Shown here piece after piece: positions 12,862-25,900 of a stretch of 64,000 nucleotides of DNA; within the stretch, counting starts at the first letter, position 1, and each line of letters begins with the position of its first letter. The stretch is from Syngnathus acus. Taxonomy: Eukaryota > Chordata > Actinopteri > Syngnathiformes > Syngnathidae. Below the pieces are notes generated by a model. The model saw only the letters and a program-made list of their open reading frames with translations, was not told the DNA's origin and searched no databases. Location: contig NC_051102.1 in the NCBI RefSeq assembly GCF_901709675.1, forward strand, positions 10,487,412-10,551,411, in the 5' to 3' direction. A program made the translations under genes and the position numbers.

Positions 12862-14350
12862 CTTGCCCCCTCCGCACAGGGAGATGGGCACAATGTTAGA
12901 GCCGCTCCGAGATGAAAGCTAAATTGTACTCATCCAGTTCTTCAAATTGTCAAAGAAAACACCTGGAGAAGACAAAGAAAACAGACATTAATTAGACCAA
13001 TTCAGCTTGATTTCAACATTCGCTCTATGATGTAGAGAGTGTTTAGTGATAACAAATAATACATGCATAATAAATGAGCACGAATCAAGCCATCCATTGG
13101 TTCCTCCTGTTTTTGGTATAAGACTGTTGGATTTTTCAATACAACAAATATACATGCTTTCTATCAGATGCACACAATTCATGAGAACAAATAACCATCG
13201 CACACTACCATCATAGCTCCAAGTGAATTACAACAGTAATTCACCTTAAAGTGGCCAACACAAAATCAAAAGGTCAATACATTCTCAGTTAACAAACCCC
13301 CCTGAAAGGATCAGTACATTCTATTTCTAATGTTGAAAATACCGCCAATGTGTTGTAATGATACATACAGCTGTGCTCAAAAGTTTACATATCCTGGAGG
13401 ATTTTACAAATGTGCAGCCCTCTTTATAAAAACCCTTATTTTCAAATGAAACCATTTCAGAATAGCGCAAACATTAAACACACTATCGCAACAAAGTAAA
13501 TCATGTCATGTTCAATATTGAGGTTTAAGTAGACTCCCCCCCCCCCCACAAAGGCGATACTTATCTACTACTACGAGCACAACTACGTTAAGTAACAAGT
13601 AGCTACGACTTATTCCCAAATGAAACTAGAGCGTCAAATATTTAGTGATTCGGAAGAGTTGGCATTGAAATAGGGCGAGAGGAGACAGTGATGGAGATGT
13701 CGGATGCTTTCCTCTGCTCCCATTGCAGTCTGCCTCACAAAACCGTCGGTTAGCATTAGCATCTACCGTCAAGATGTGCCTATTGCCAAAGCGTGTGTGC
13801 AAGCACTTGATATATTCACTCCAAACCACGCCGTGTTATATGTTTGGGACAGTTAACTGGCTTCTGGCTCAATTACAAGCGACCATCAAGTCGACCGGAC
13901 TCCTTCAATCTCATCAACAAACCCGACCAAACCAAAGCAACGTGCCACAATAACCATTACCCGTCAACGTTCTGACACGGGTTAGGCCGCAATACTCTTT
14001 CAGTTGATCTGCGTCCATTTCTCGGTGAAATAGCCGAAAATAACCATCGGGTCCGCTGCCCAAAGGCTCGCAGTAATAATTCGGGGCGCTAAATTTACCT
14101 TTGCATCGACACACATGGCTTTCTCCGTCTCACAACACAGTACGATTACAGGAAACGGCTAGGGAAGAGCAGGAACTAACATTCTTGCCCGAGAGCCCGT
14201 ACAAAGCCTGCCTCGCGGACTCTCCCAAGCTACGATTGGTTCATTTCCTTCTGAGCCGGAAGCACGCAACATTCTCATTGGCTGTGGTACTCGTCATTCA
14301 AAAGGTGGTCGCCGTTAGGCGGGATAAGAGCGACGTTCGGTTGAGGAACA
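12862..14350 (-). promoter_or_regulatory. chd8: chd8 5' UTR, first intron and probable promoter region
   Basis: On the minus strand an acceptor-like TTCTCCAG at 12963-12970 would start a 5' UTR exon 12962-12862. A matching donor (CAAAG|GTAAAT) at 14099/14098 would close a non-coding first exon lying just above 14099. The segment from about 13650 to 14350 is richer in CpG than its surroundings. The exons and transcription start are inferred; no transcript evidence is available. Confidence 0.4.
13366..13560. repeat. Possible Tc1-like transposon remnant
   Basis: The stretch beginning ACAGCTGTGCTCAAAAGTTT resembles the terminal sequence of Tc1/mariner-type elements common in fish. No transposase frame and no second inverted repeat were found, so it would be a decayed fragment ending in a C tract near 13540-13548. 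The identification rests on memory of the family only. Confidence 0.35.
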
Positions 14351-15140
14351 ATAAATGCGGCCTAGCTGAGCTCATTTGACTGAGTGAGTGACCGTGGTAC
14401 TGCGTTTTACTGTCCTCAGTGCTTATGTGAGAAGCCGCTGGCAGAGGCAAAATCCATTGAAATATTCCGTCTTTTAAAAATATCAAAGTTATAACAGCTA
14501 ATTATACCAGCGGTCCACTTTTATAAGACATCGTCTCTTTTGTAGCATTTTTAATAAGATGCTTGCGTTGATCGTTATAAAGAGCAAATAAAGAGCCCGT
14601 GTGATATCGAGCAATTATTTAACGTCAGTATATAGACTCTGACTTTGATGGATCCTTCCCGACGAAATTCTGAAAATTACCTTTCGTTTTTCGGGGTACC
14701 AAGCAGTGAAACGATATTACTGTTTCAACGTTCCGTGATTGGTCGATTGGCTCCCCCTAGTGACGGAACACTGCCATTATGGTGGGACCGATGAGTCACG
14801 TTATCATCTAGTAATAGTTGCTGTAGAATAATATGACAAATATGATAGTCCTTCAAATAATTTCTAGACCAAGGGTAAGTACTCTGTGAAAAAACGACTC
14901 AAATACTAAGTAGGTAGTGCATAACAATATCACAAACGAATTAATTATTCATTAAAAACAAGTGAAGTCAAATTCAGCCACGAGAAACAATGAGCCCAAA
15001 CAAAGCTTTATGTCATACCACTTAATGTTCATTCCTATTTATAGTCAGTCAGGAAATCTGTGAAAACTGACAGTTGTGCAAAACAGGAAATGATCCGATT
15101 GGTCAGAAACTTTGCTATTAACCACAAATAACATCAATAT

Positions 15141-15222
15141 GGTTACAGCTGAGATTCAAACCCCGAACCTCAGAGCTTCAGAACTGCGAGGCAGACATGC
15201 TAACCACTAACTCCACTGTATT
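15141..15222 (-). repeat. tRNA-like SINE fragment
   Basis: Read on the minus strand, it holds GTGGTTAGCATGTCTGCCTC (A-box-like) followed by GGTTCGGGGTTTGAATC (B-box-like), the arrangement of the tRNA-derived head of a common fish SINE. The body and tail are not recognisable. The rest of 14351-15720 holds no gene I can support. Confidence 0.55.
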
Positions 15223-15724
15223 GCACCTGTGAGTATATTTGATTACAAAGAGATTCTTTGAAATTGATAGCAAGTCCACCAAACCATTATTCTATTAGTG
15301 ATTCAACTACATTTATGTGGCACACCATATTACAATACTTTGAAAATACTAAAAAAGGCTTCTCCTTAAATGTTTACCATTAAACGTGGGCTCATGTGCG
15401 GATGAATGAGAGGGAGACAGCGATTGTGATGACAAAGCAGGCGAGCGTAAGTGACTGACTACACGTGACAGTCCGCTCTTTTTCAGTGGCAGCCCTGCAG
15501 AGACGAACCTTGCTGCTCGCCAATGGCTCCATCTGTCTGCGGCCCTGCAAGAAGGATATTGCCGTTTCACCGTACTGACTCTCTGCATGACCCATGCTGC
15601 ACTGCGAGGTGCACGCCAACGCCAGCTCTGCTGGTGGGAGCTATATTTACAAACAGCTGCTGTGGCAATGGCTACAGTACCACAAGAAAGAGGCATCATA
15701 ATATTTAGCCTGATCTGTGATTTG

Positions 15725-15730
15725 TTTATT
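15725..15730 (-). terminator. Poly(A) signal candidate for the cerebellin gene
   Basis: TTTATT on the plus strand reads AATAAA on the minus strand, about 400 bp downstream of the cerebellin stop codon. An ATTAAA variant lies nearer, around 15904-15909, so the site actually used is uncertain. Confidence 0.4.
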
Positions 15731-16129
15731 GACACACAGATAACATTTAATAACGACATATACGCTAGATTAAAAGGACCCACTAGACCAACTAGCATAT
15801 TTTAATATAAGTTTGTCATAAAGATTTCTGTGTAAGTAAACATCTGATGCAGGCATAAATAGGCTTAGCAATGCAAGATAGCCATAACAGCACTTATTTA
15901 AACATTTAATAATTACCAGAGAGAGAAAAAATGATCAATCGCAAAGAAGCCCACAATGCACGGGGTTACTTTCAACTTTTTGCTCACAACTGCAATATCA
16001 GTCATACAAACTCAATAAATAGCAAAACAACACCTGTTCTATTTTGTCGTCAGGACGGAAGAGTTTTGCTTTCTGGAACATTGCAAAATTCCTTCTCTCA
16101 CCATTACAATCATTTGGCTTCCAGCTTGC

Positions 16130-17189
<1,060 letters not shown>

Positions 17190-18690
17190 GACTGATTCTT
17201 GTCTGCTTAGCCAATTCTTGTTGATAGTTAAAACAACACCGAGCGACCCGTCACACTTCACAGTTGTTCATTCCTCTTTGAGTTTCTTGCGTGCCAGTCC
17301 AAAGTCCCAAATCGCCGTGTCAGAAGGCCTCAGCAGAACAGTGACAACGAGACCTCTGCTCCCTTCAAGTTGACTTCCTCAGCAAAAAAAAAAAAAAAAA
17401 CTGTCAAGGCAGTTGAAAAGTATCTGGGGATGAGGAGAGTTTGACAAGATGAGCAAAGTCTTGATGGCAAAGAAGACGGTTGCGAAAGATGGAACACAAG
17501 CAGAAGGATGCAAGACCAAAGGTTGGGGGGGTGCAGAAAAAAGAGGGGGTGGAGGAACAATTCCACTGAGTGACCATCTGTCTTCTACACGTTGCTCCTT
17601 CCCACCTAACGCCGTTCGCTCAACATGCATTTCCTCACATGGCGCAAAACACATTCTCACTTGTGCACTTGTTTCACAGCGCAAAGCTAAATATGGGCCA
17701 TGCATTTTTCATTTCTCTCCAAGCTTTGACTGTTAGAAGTATTTCTAAAGACCTCAAGATGCTCTCAAGTTCAAACACATGCTGTGCTTGTTTTCATCAT
17801 TGAAAACGATGAGAAACAAAATAGTAGAAACGTTATTATTCAACACATTATAAATAAATTAAAAAAAAGAGCGTCACCTGTATCCCTCTGAGAAATCTTG
17901 TATACTCCAAGCTGCGGGATATCGTGGACAAATAGATTTGTTCTTCCTCGTCGTTCTTCACATAATTCCACACAGCAGTCAGATCTGAGCCAAGACAGAT
18001 ATGTGATCATCTCTCTTTTTGTTCATCTCTATCTCGCTGTGCCACCCCCACTTTACCTCCGCCTCTCTCATTCTCCATGCTACATCCGCCCACCACCACC
18101 ACCACAGTGGAATTTCAAAAATATCAAAGTAATTGAACACCAAGGCCATTTCAATGGAACAACTTGAGTGTGGATAAAGCTCTCTCACCTGGAGAAAACA
18201 ACAATAATTCTTAATGTGACCTTTTGTCAATTTAGTACTGTCATGTCTCAAAAGTCAAAACATCATCATACACGATGCCTAAAATATGCTCTCATCAAGG
18301 TTCAATAATGCTTTTTTTTAATTTCATTTCATTTATCATGCAGTCATTAACATCTGTTTAAACATTTACACCAGGAATTGCTAAATATAAATGAAAAGAG
18401 TATTTTATGAGGGCAACAGTTTGAGCAGGTAACGACTTAATTCACTTACTGTACATAAATTCCAATTTTTGTATAGAATGACAACAATTAATTGAGCTGT
18501 TCCATTGTATTTCACTTAGTTGAACACATTTCAATGTTTGCTTATATATAATATGACACTGAATGCAAATGTTCCAGTTTCTATAAGCCACTTCTGACAA
18601 ACAAGCTGATAAGGTGAGGAGGCTCCAGCACGTTTCACTCCAGCTTACCATAACAGTTCAACTATTGCCTACACTCTTCCCTTGGTCACG
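17190..18690. other. Intergenic region between cerebellin and TRIM genes
   Basis: It presumably contains the cerebellin 5' UTR and promoter and the TRIM 3' UTR. An A-run of about 18 lies at 17384-17401 and another A-rich stretch near 17860. No coding exon could be supported. Confidence 0.5.
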
Positions 18691-20867
18691 TCATACTTTC
18701 ACAATTGAAATATAGCTGTTGAGCTCTGATTTATAAAGTCCAAAGCCCAAGGACACTGGTTCAGTGAAGGTGGTCCAGAAAGTGTGGACATGAGTTAGGT
18801 TATTGGCCGCTCCAACTTCAGAGAAGGTGATGGTGCCAGCACTGTAGTCCACAGCGACAGCAACACGGTTGCCCGTCATTTTGTATGCGAGACGTGTTTT
18901 CTTGCGGTCGTGCCAAGCAGCCAGTTTCCCGTCATGTTGTTGGGTCAAACTCCATGAAAACTAGGAAAAAAACAAAACATTTCGTTAAGTGGCAAAATAA
19001 AATCAACACCCATCAAAAAATCTATCGGATGGATTCATTTTTTGCAGTGATTACAAATACACACATACCGCGTTGTTCCCAAAAGAATTTCCCTCTTTCC
19101 CTTTCCGTCCAATACTCATATAGCAGACGGCAATATCCCAGAATCCTTCGGCTTCTAGTTCCCAGTAGTGAGTCCCGGCCGAGAAATTCTGAAGTGTGAG
19201 GACCTGCGGCCAGTGGTCGAAACGTTCTGAGTGAGCCGCATAGGGCAGACGTGTCTTAACCCTCGTGACCAATCGCAGGTCATCAGAGATGCTCAGAAGA
19301 GGATGAGATGTATTGGTATCCAGAGTCAGAGGACTGGTCACTATGGTCAGGAGGAAAGACAAAAAAGACATCTCCAGTCAAAGTTCTAAAGACCTTTGAT
19401 TTAGTATATACGTTACTCACAGAGCTCCCTCTTGAGTTCGCTGAGGCAGCGGAGGGTGGCGGTGATGAACTCTCGATACTTGCCCTCTATGTCCTCCAAA
19501 ATGTGCTTCCTGTCCAAACTAACAGGTTCTGGTGTGAAAAGGGGACTGCTAAGATCAGCTAGTAACCTACAAAGCAAAAAAAAAAAAACACACACATCTC
19601 AATGGATGAGCAGAAAATGAGCTACTTCAATGTTTGCTGAATGTTAGATCAGATTTTGTTGTTGTTTGGATCTAATTTGGAGAAAAGTATAGACGTGACT
19701 ATTGTGATTGGTGCACTGCTAGTACATACAAAAAAAAAAAATCTGCTACCATTGACTTACTTTGTGTCATCAGACTGAAAAGCCTGCGGAAAGTCAAATC
19801 ACCACAGTAATTAGTTCTGTGGCCAAACTACATTTCCATACATTTACTACAAGTGAGATCCACACATACTTGTATTATCCAATCGTGATCCCAGTGGCCT
19901 AGCTTACCCAGATGAGTAGGAAGGGGTCACTTTCAGCTAGCAGCGAGGTCAAGTAGTGTTGGATGCTCATCGTCTGGCTCACGTCCTCCTTCACTTTAGT
20001 ACAGTCTTCATGCACGCGCTCAATCATTTGCTGTCTGTCCTTCTCCGTGAGCTCCTTTAGACCCGCAACCAGTTTCTCCACTTGGACCTGCAGTTCTGAG
20101 CCCAGGTGCTCCACTTGTGTATTTTCCTCCATCAGACAGTCCTAGTTAAGAAGATGTGGATTACCTTCATAAGATCATTTGATTTGAGCAAATGTGTCAT
20201 CATTACTCACTGCAACGGTAGAATCGATGTTGGCATACTCTTTGAGGATTTCCTCTCCATTCTTGACTTTCTCCTCTGACTTTCCTAGCAGCGTCTGGAG
20301 AATCACCTGAGAAAACACCATTTGGAGCAACGTTAGTTCCGAAGCGAACGGTAAAAAAAACGCCCAACAACGAACCTTCAGATCCTCTTCCACCTGTCTT
20401 AGACCTTTGACGTTGTGCTGAACGTGGGTTCCCTCCAGTAGACAGTCACAGCACACATAGATCTTCTCATCAGCGCAATAGTAGCGTAGAATCTCCGTGT
20501 GTACGGGGCACTTTCTCTGAGAAAGGTCGCCGAGCGGGTTCACCAACAAATGGGTGCTAAATGCAGGTCTTTCCAGGTGGTGCCTAAGGTGTTCCGCACA
20601 CAGCGACACTTCGCACCGTAGACACGTTTTGACCGCCATGTGCACCAGACCTTCATCCACTTCCGGGGAGCAGCAGTCGCACAGCACTTGACCGTGCTCC
20701 TCCACGCACTGAGGGCAGGTAAAATAATGACCTTTGCCCTCACCGTGACCAGTCCAGGCCTCACGGATGCAGGCAGGACAGAAGCTGTGGCCGCAGGGAA
20801 GTGGGAGGGACTGGCTGAAGTGATCTCTGCAAACGGAGCAGGTCAACTCTTCTGTCGTGGAGCCCAT
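18691..20867 (-). CDS. TRIM-family E3 ubiquitin ligase with PRY/SPRY domain (7 exons)
   Basis: Exons 20867-20376, 20306-20211, 20141-19908, 19783-19761, 19566-19421, 19340-19069 and 18960-18691 sum to 1533 nt and give 510 aa with one open frame. Exon 1 encodes a C3HC4 RING (CSVC, CGHSFCPAC, CPQC), a B-box 1-like cysteine cluster (CDCC, CLRCEVSLCAEH) and B-box 2 (CPVH, CADEKIYVCCDC). The 96-, 234- and 23-nt exons are the usual sizes for the coiled-coil part of TRIM genes. The last exons encode PRY (LTLDTNTSHPLLSISDD) and SPRY (HYWELEAEGFWDIAV, VDYSAGTITFSE). Such proteins ubiquitinate targets bound through SPRY, often in innate immunity. The start MGSTTEEL places the RING at the N-terminus. 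The ATG at 20903 is less likely. I cannot assign a one-to-one mammalian orthologue. Confidence 0.93.
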
Positions 20868-22915
20868 TATGAGGCGAGGTTTACCAAGTTGTACTAACAA
20901 CACAGTGAGACAATCATTTTAATATTAGGAAATAAAACAGGACAAAGTTATTCTTGTTACATATAGAACCACAGGTGGAAAACATATTTGTACCAGTCTT
21001 GTGTGAGAAACAGAAGTACTAATTCCACTCCTCTACGTAATAGTAAAGTGGTACAGACGAGGGCTGTCACGATCGAAAACTTTTAGAATTGATTATTCGA
21101 TCAATTATCGCAACGATTAATTGAATAACCAGACACCAGTTTATTTGCAGTAAATAGTATTCAAAACAATTCCCCCAATACTGTTTGTCAAATCATTATT
21201 TTCGTTTAGCTGGTATTATTTAGTTAAAACAAATAAATAACAGTTAAGCAATATCACACATGAAAGATTCCTTGAGATCGGTTATTGATAAAATGATCAT
21301 ATTTGAGAGGCTGAAATCAACAGATTTGGACAATCTTTAGTTAAAAACAGTCACAGTACAGTTTAGGAAGAAATGGCATCATTGGCATACATTCCATAAA
21401 ACAAGGTTGAAACACGGACACGTCTTAAGTGGAAGGATCAGGAGATCATCCTTGACAGCTTGCTGACCTGTTTACTGTCATCTGTTGCATACCCAATCTC
21501 AATATATTGACATATTAAATGAATAGTAGCGTGTTACATGGGGAAATATTTTGAGAAAATATTACGTAGAAAAAGGTTGCTACCTGAAGGTGTCGAGGTA
21601 TTTGCAGTCAGTGGCCATCGATGAGGTAGAGGTGCTAACTATGCTGACCCGTGGTTAATCCCGAAGGATTCAACTACTGTAGCTCCTTTAGTGTCTGCAC
21701 AGGCTTCAGTGCAGTCACGTGATAGTGAGATGGGAGGGGGCAATATTGTCTTGTATAGTACACTGCTCACAAAATGTAAGGCTTTATGCAATAAGGCACT
21801 GAAACACTGAACAGTTGGAAATGTGCATTCAAAAATTTAGAGATATCAAATTAAGATTGCCTCTATAAATTGGAATAAATGCCTTTTAGATTCATCCCTA
21901 GTTGAGTCTGCCCTTCACCAAAAGTTAGCTCATGTCAAGATAACCATAGAAAGTTGAAGAAAAAAAAAAAAAGCTGAATAGTTTGAAATGTCAAGCAATG
22001 GTCAGTGTGTATTTTGTGGAGGCCAGACTTTCATGTATGTCACACATTCATACCACGAGGACTGCAATAAAGAACAGGAACGCAATCAACATTAAAAATG
22101 CAAAATAATCTTGTGATATTTGCCAAAACGGCCACACCCATGCAAAATATGAACTCGTTTTACAGTACTGTCAATGCTTGTTTTTGAGCGACATCTAGCG
22201 GCTTTGTAGGTGTAAGACACGTTCTTTTACTTGCTGATTTTAAACAGCACACTTGATTTACTTTGATGTATCTAAACAATAATATATATGAATAAAGATG
22301 TTCTAAATAGAAATGCTTTATTGCACTTCCTATTTATACCGTATTATACTTTCAAGTCAGCCTAAATTTACGTAATAATGATTTGGAATTTGAATCTTTT
22401 ATTACTGACAGGCCTGAGCCAGCCATTGAAGTGTGTGTGTGTGCGTGTTTTGTGAGAGACGCACTTGGAGAGCTAAGAAGGAAGGAGGTAATCGTAGTCA
22501 CTTGCCCAGAGGATCGCCTAGCTGTGAGGGTCATTAATTAGAACAGACGGACAGACAGACAGACAGACGGACGGACGGACAGACGGTCCCGTAGAGAGCG
22601 CAGACAGGCCCTGAGACGTTCAAAGACAAACAAAAAAACAAGCCTCCACCTCTCTCGATCCGCACCGTCATGCCCACCCGGATGTCACCGCAGCACACTC
22701 GCGAATAGTTGTTTATTTGTCAGTAAATAAAGAAAAGAGATTGACAAGGGAGATAAATAATTGAGGGTGAAAATGCAGCTATCCTACTGCGCATCCCTGG
22801 TGGTGAATAGGGAAATAGTGCGTCAGTGTCCCGTCTGAGAGGAGGCGTCGATCATACAAGCTCCGGAGCCTCTCCTCCTTTTTAGTATTCCGCAACCAAA
22901 ATCATCCTTTGAAAC
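20868..22915. promoter_or_regulatory. Divergent intergenic region between TRIM gene and sall2
   Basis: The TRIM gene reads left and sall2 reads right, so both promoters should lie here. The stretch from about 22640 to 22915 is GC-richer and ends at the proposed sall2 first-exon donor. A short tandem array of ACAG/ACGG units lies at 22551-22586, and a transposon fragment at 21060. No coding exon was found. Confidence 0.5.
21060..21135 (+). repeat. hAT-like transposon end
   Basis: It begins AGGGCTGTCACGATCG and continues TTTTAGAATTGATTATTCGA. A related end occurs in reverse orientation at 54343-54386, with AGGGCTGCCG and TTTTTAGAATCGATTATTCC, so this is a dispersed family in this genome. The AGGGCTG terminus resembles non-autonomous hAT elements of fish. 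No transposase is present. Confidence 0.45.
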
Positions 22916-25900
22916 ATGGTAAGTTCTTTTTGTATTACGGTCATGAAGCTGTGTCGCCTATGGTGGCCTATAGGGGGGTTGGGCTGCACATCCGGGACAT
23001 TTTTTTTTCTCCGGTCATAATATTTTATGAATCATAACTTGTTATGATGTGGGGGCGCGCGCGGCGTGCAACAGGTGCTCGTACAGTAGCGGGGGCGCGC
23101 ATTTCGCTGCCATACATATTTGTGTGCGTGTTTACAACGGACATGGCACGCCTGCCTGCCCGCCTGCCTGCCCCGTCGTCGTAGTGTTGGTGAGATGGCA
23201 CCACCGGATCTTGCTGACATAATGGACCGAGTCATTTATTCTTTTTTCTTTTACAAATTGCGCAAACGTTTATGTCATGCTTAAATAATTTTTATGTAGC
23301 TCAGAACGATCCTATCGCCTGGCTCGAAGAGATGAGTCCAACGGGTTTGGCTCGGTTAGAATACAAAGACCACGTCAGGTTTCCAATGAATAAAACGCCA
23401 TTTTTACGATGACCTTATTTGTGGATCATTTCACTCCTCGCTCGTCATGCGTCTTTCCTTTCTCCAACCAGTGCACCTCTCTCTCTCTCTCCACGTGTTA
23501 AACATGTCGGCGTGAGGGTGAAAAGGGGAGCATTGTGTGTTGGAGGAGGCGATGCTCATTCAGCTGTGCTCTCCCAACGCCATTGTTGTAAATTCCAGCT
23601 CGTCTCAAGCGCCTTGTTTACCGGCTTGGAGAATGATAGCATTGAATCGTGACAATCGACGCACTTTGGCGTGTCAGAGACCTTCTGTTACAATTGCACG
23701 CCATGAACGAGCATTTTATTTGCACCCATCGGAGCAAGTAGCGCAGGAATTCCAGACTCGGCTTAAGTACATCGATTTTAAAAACACAATTTGATTTGTT
23801 TGCTGTCTGGATCATCCAGGATTAGAATTCACTCCAGAGGGTGATGAGTCCCAGCTCACCATTTGAATGCCAAGTAGTAAATGAACAAGTAAGCTGTGTG
23901 TGTGCGTGTAGGGGGGCGAGGGGGGTCATGCTGCATTAAAGTACTCTTAAGTACATGTGTGAAACAATACTCTGGTAAATGTAGAAGATTCAATTACTGT
24001 ACTTAAAAAGGAAAAAGTATAGAAACTGCACTTGGGTACAAAGGTGGAAAAAAAAATATCTGTAATACCAGTTTTATCAACAACCCAGTAAACGGACCCA
24101 ACTTCCTGGGTTAGTCCTATTTTTAACGCAGCATTTTTAAGGGTGCTAAACTCATCGAAACGCAATGTTATGATAATTGTTGTTTGTGGAATATTAATTA
24201 AACAGGAAAAATCACAGGCGTCGCAGTTTTCTGAAGCCGAGTCGTGATTGGTTGCGACCTGAGACTTGATGTTATTTTCAGTCGACAGCAAGGGTCAAAA
24301 TGGCCGCCCCTGAGATGGATCAAATTTGGCTACTTAACCCATATGCCACAAATGCAACACCAATGCATACTACTATACTCTATTTCCCCCTCAAGACTGG
24401 ATAAATCAATTGCATAAAAATGCAATTAATCAATACAAACAATTCCACATAATATACAGAAATACTGACAACAAAACTCAAGTCACAAACAGGGCGTGTG
24501 AAGTTAATTTTGCATTTCAAACCATTGTCTGGCTAAAAGAGGGAAAAGGGCGTGCTGCAGTTGTCGTGGATAGTTTATGTTGTCGTCTTGCCGCAGTGAT
24601 TAGTTGCTTTGACGGCCTGTAAAAGTGAAGCAGCTTCACTTTTTGCTCAAAAGACACAGGCCACACAATAGCCTCATCCAAAGACAAACACGAGGGAGAT
24701 ATTTGCCATTGTTACTGAATGCGGCCTAATATTGTAAGTTCAGGAGTAACCCAGGTCCCACATTAGATTGTGCCACTTCTTGCAAAGTGCTTTTTCCATA
24801 TACAGTCGACGTAAGACTGTTTATGTGGCCATGAGTCTTCACATCTGTCTCTTGATCCTTTTTGGCCAAAATAAGATTCCTGTTGGTCTGTGAGTCATTT
24901 GCCTGCCAGGATGTTGTTCTTTTCTTTGCATGCCACCTCCTTTTCTTGGCCTTTCTGCTCGTCCTTAAATTATATCTTGACTGTGACTGCGGTCTTAGCG
25001 GACGGAGTGCAACAAAACATTGGGCAAAAAAAATGCGGCCAAAAAATATGGTGCGTAACACAGACCAAGATATGACTCCTTTGAACCCTCTGGAGGTGTT
25101 AATGACATTCCAACCTTTTTTTTTTACTTTTCCCAGGTGTCTCTTTAGCAGTGAGGTCATATCCAGATTCCCCCTCGTTCTCGTCATCGTTTCTTTCCTC
25201 AAAGTATCCAGCTGCCCGCCCGCTCACCTCCCACAGACTCTCTATGTGAAAAGGATCCAAAATATTCAAAGCAATCCCTCTACCAGCCGCTCAAATCCCG
25301 GCAACCCCCACCTCACTCTTCGACCCGCCCGTCCGTCTTCTGCGAGTGGCCTCCTAGACTCTATCAGGGGAGCCCCCATGGCCTCTCCCAAACTGGGCCT
25401 ATCAGCCACCACAACCTCCTCATCGTCATCATCTTCTGCATCCATGTGTCCTCCACACCCAGGAAGCCCCAGCCGAGTACCCGAGGGTCCCCCGAGCCCC
25501 GTCACTCCGACAACTAGTCCAGGCGTGGCGTCGGCCTCAGCCGCTCCCACTCGGGCCCAGTTGAGTCTGGCTCTTATTTTAGAAGAGCTCCGGGTGCTTC
25601 AGCAAAGGCAGATTAACCAGATGCAAATAACAGAGGAGATCTGCAGACAGGTACTTCGTCTGGGTGGGGCAACTTATTCTCTCGACACGCCTTCTCAGCA
25701 TCTTCTTCCACCCCTACCTCAACTCTGTCTGGAAGACAAACGGGCCAGCAGCCCAACGAGTCAAACTCCTGCCACCGAGCCTTCCGCAAGTGTGGCTCCT
25801 CTCCTGGCCTGTTTTTCAACCTTACTTCCCTCCCAAGTGGCCAGCAAACCTTCCAAATCAAACAATGCCTTGTCTCAAATCCTGCAAACGTGCAAGCCGC

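Noticed and set aside
24862-25236. Open frame extending the sall2 exon 125 codons upstream
   Set aside because: It is hydrophobic and Cys-rich, unlike any SALL N-terminus, includes two good splice acceptors (25137 and 25236), and its ATG lacks conserved context. It is most likely intron.
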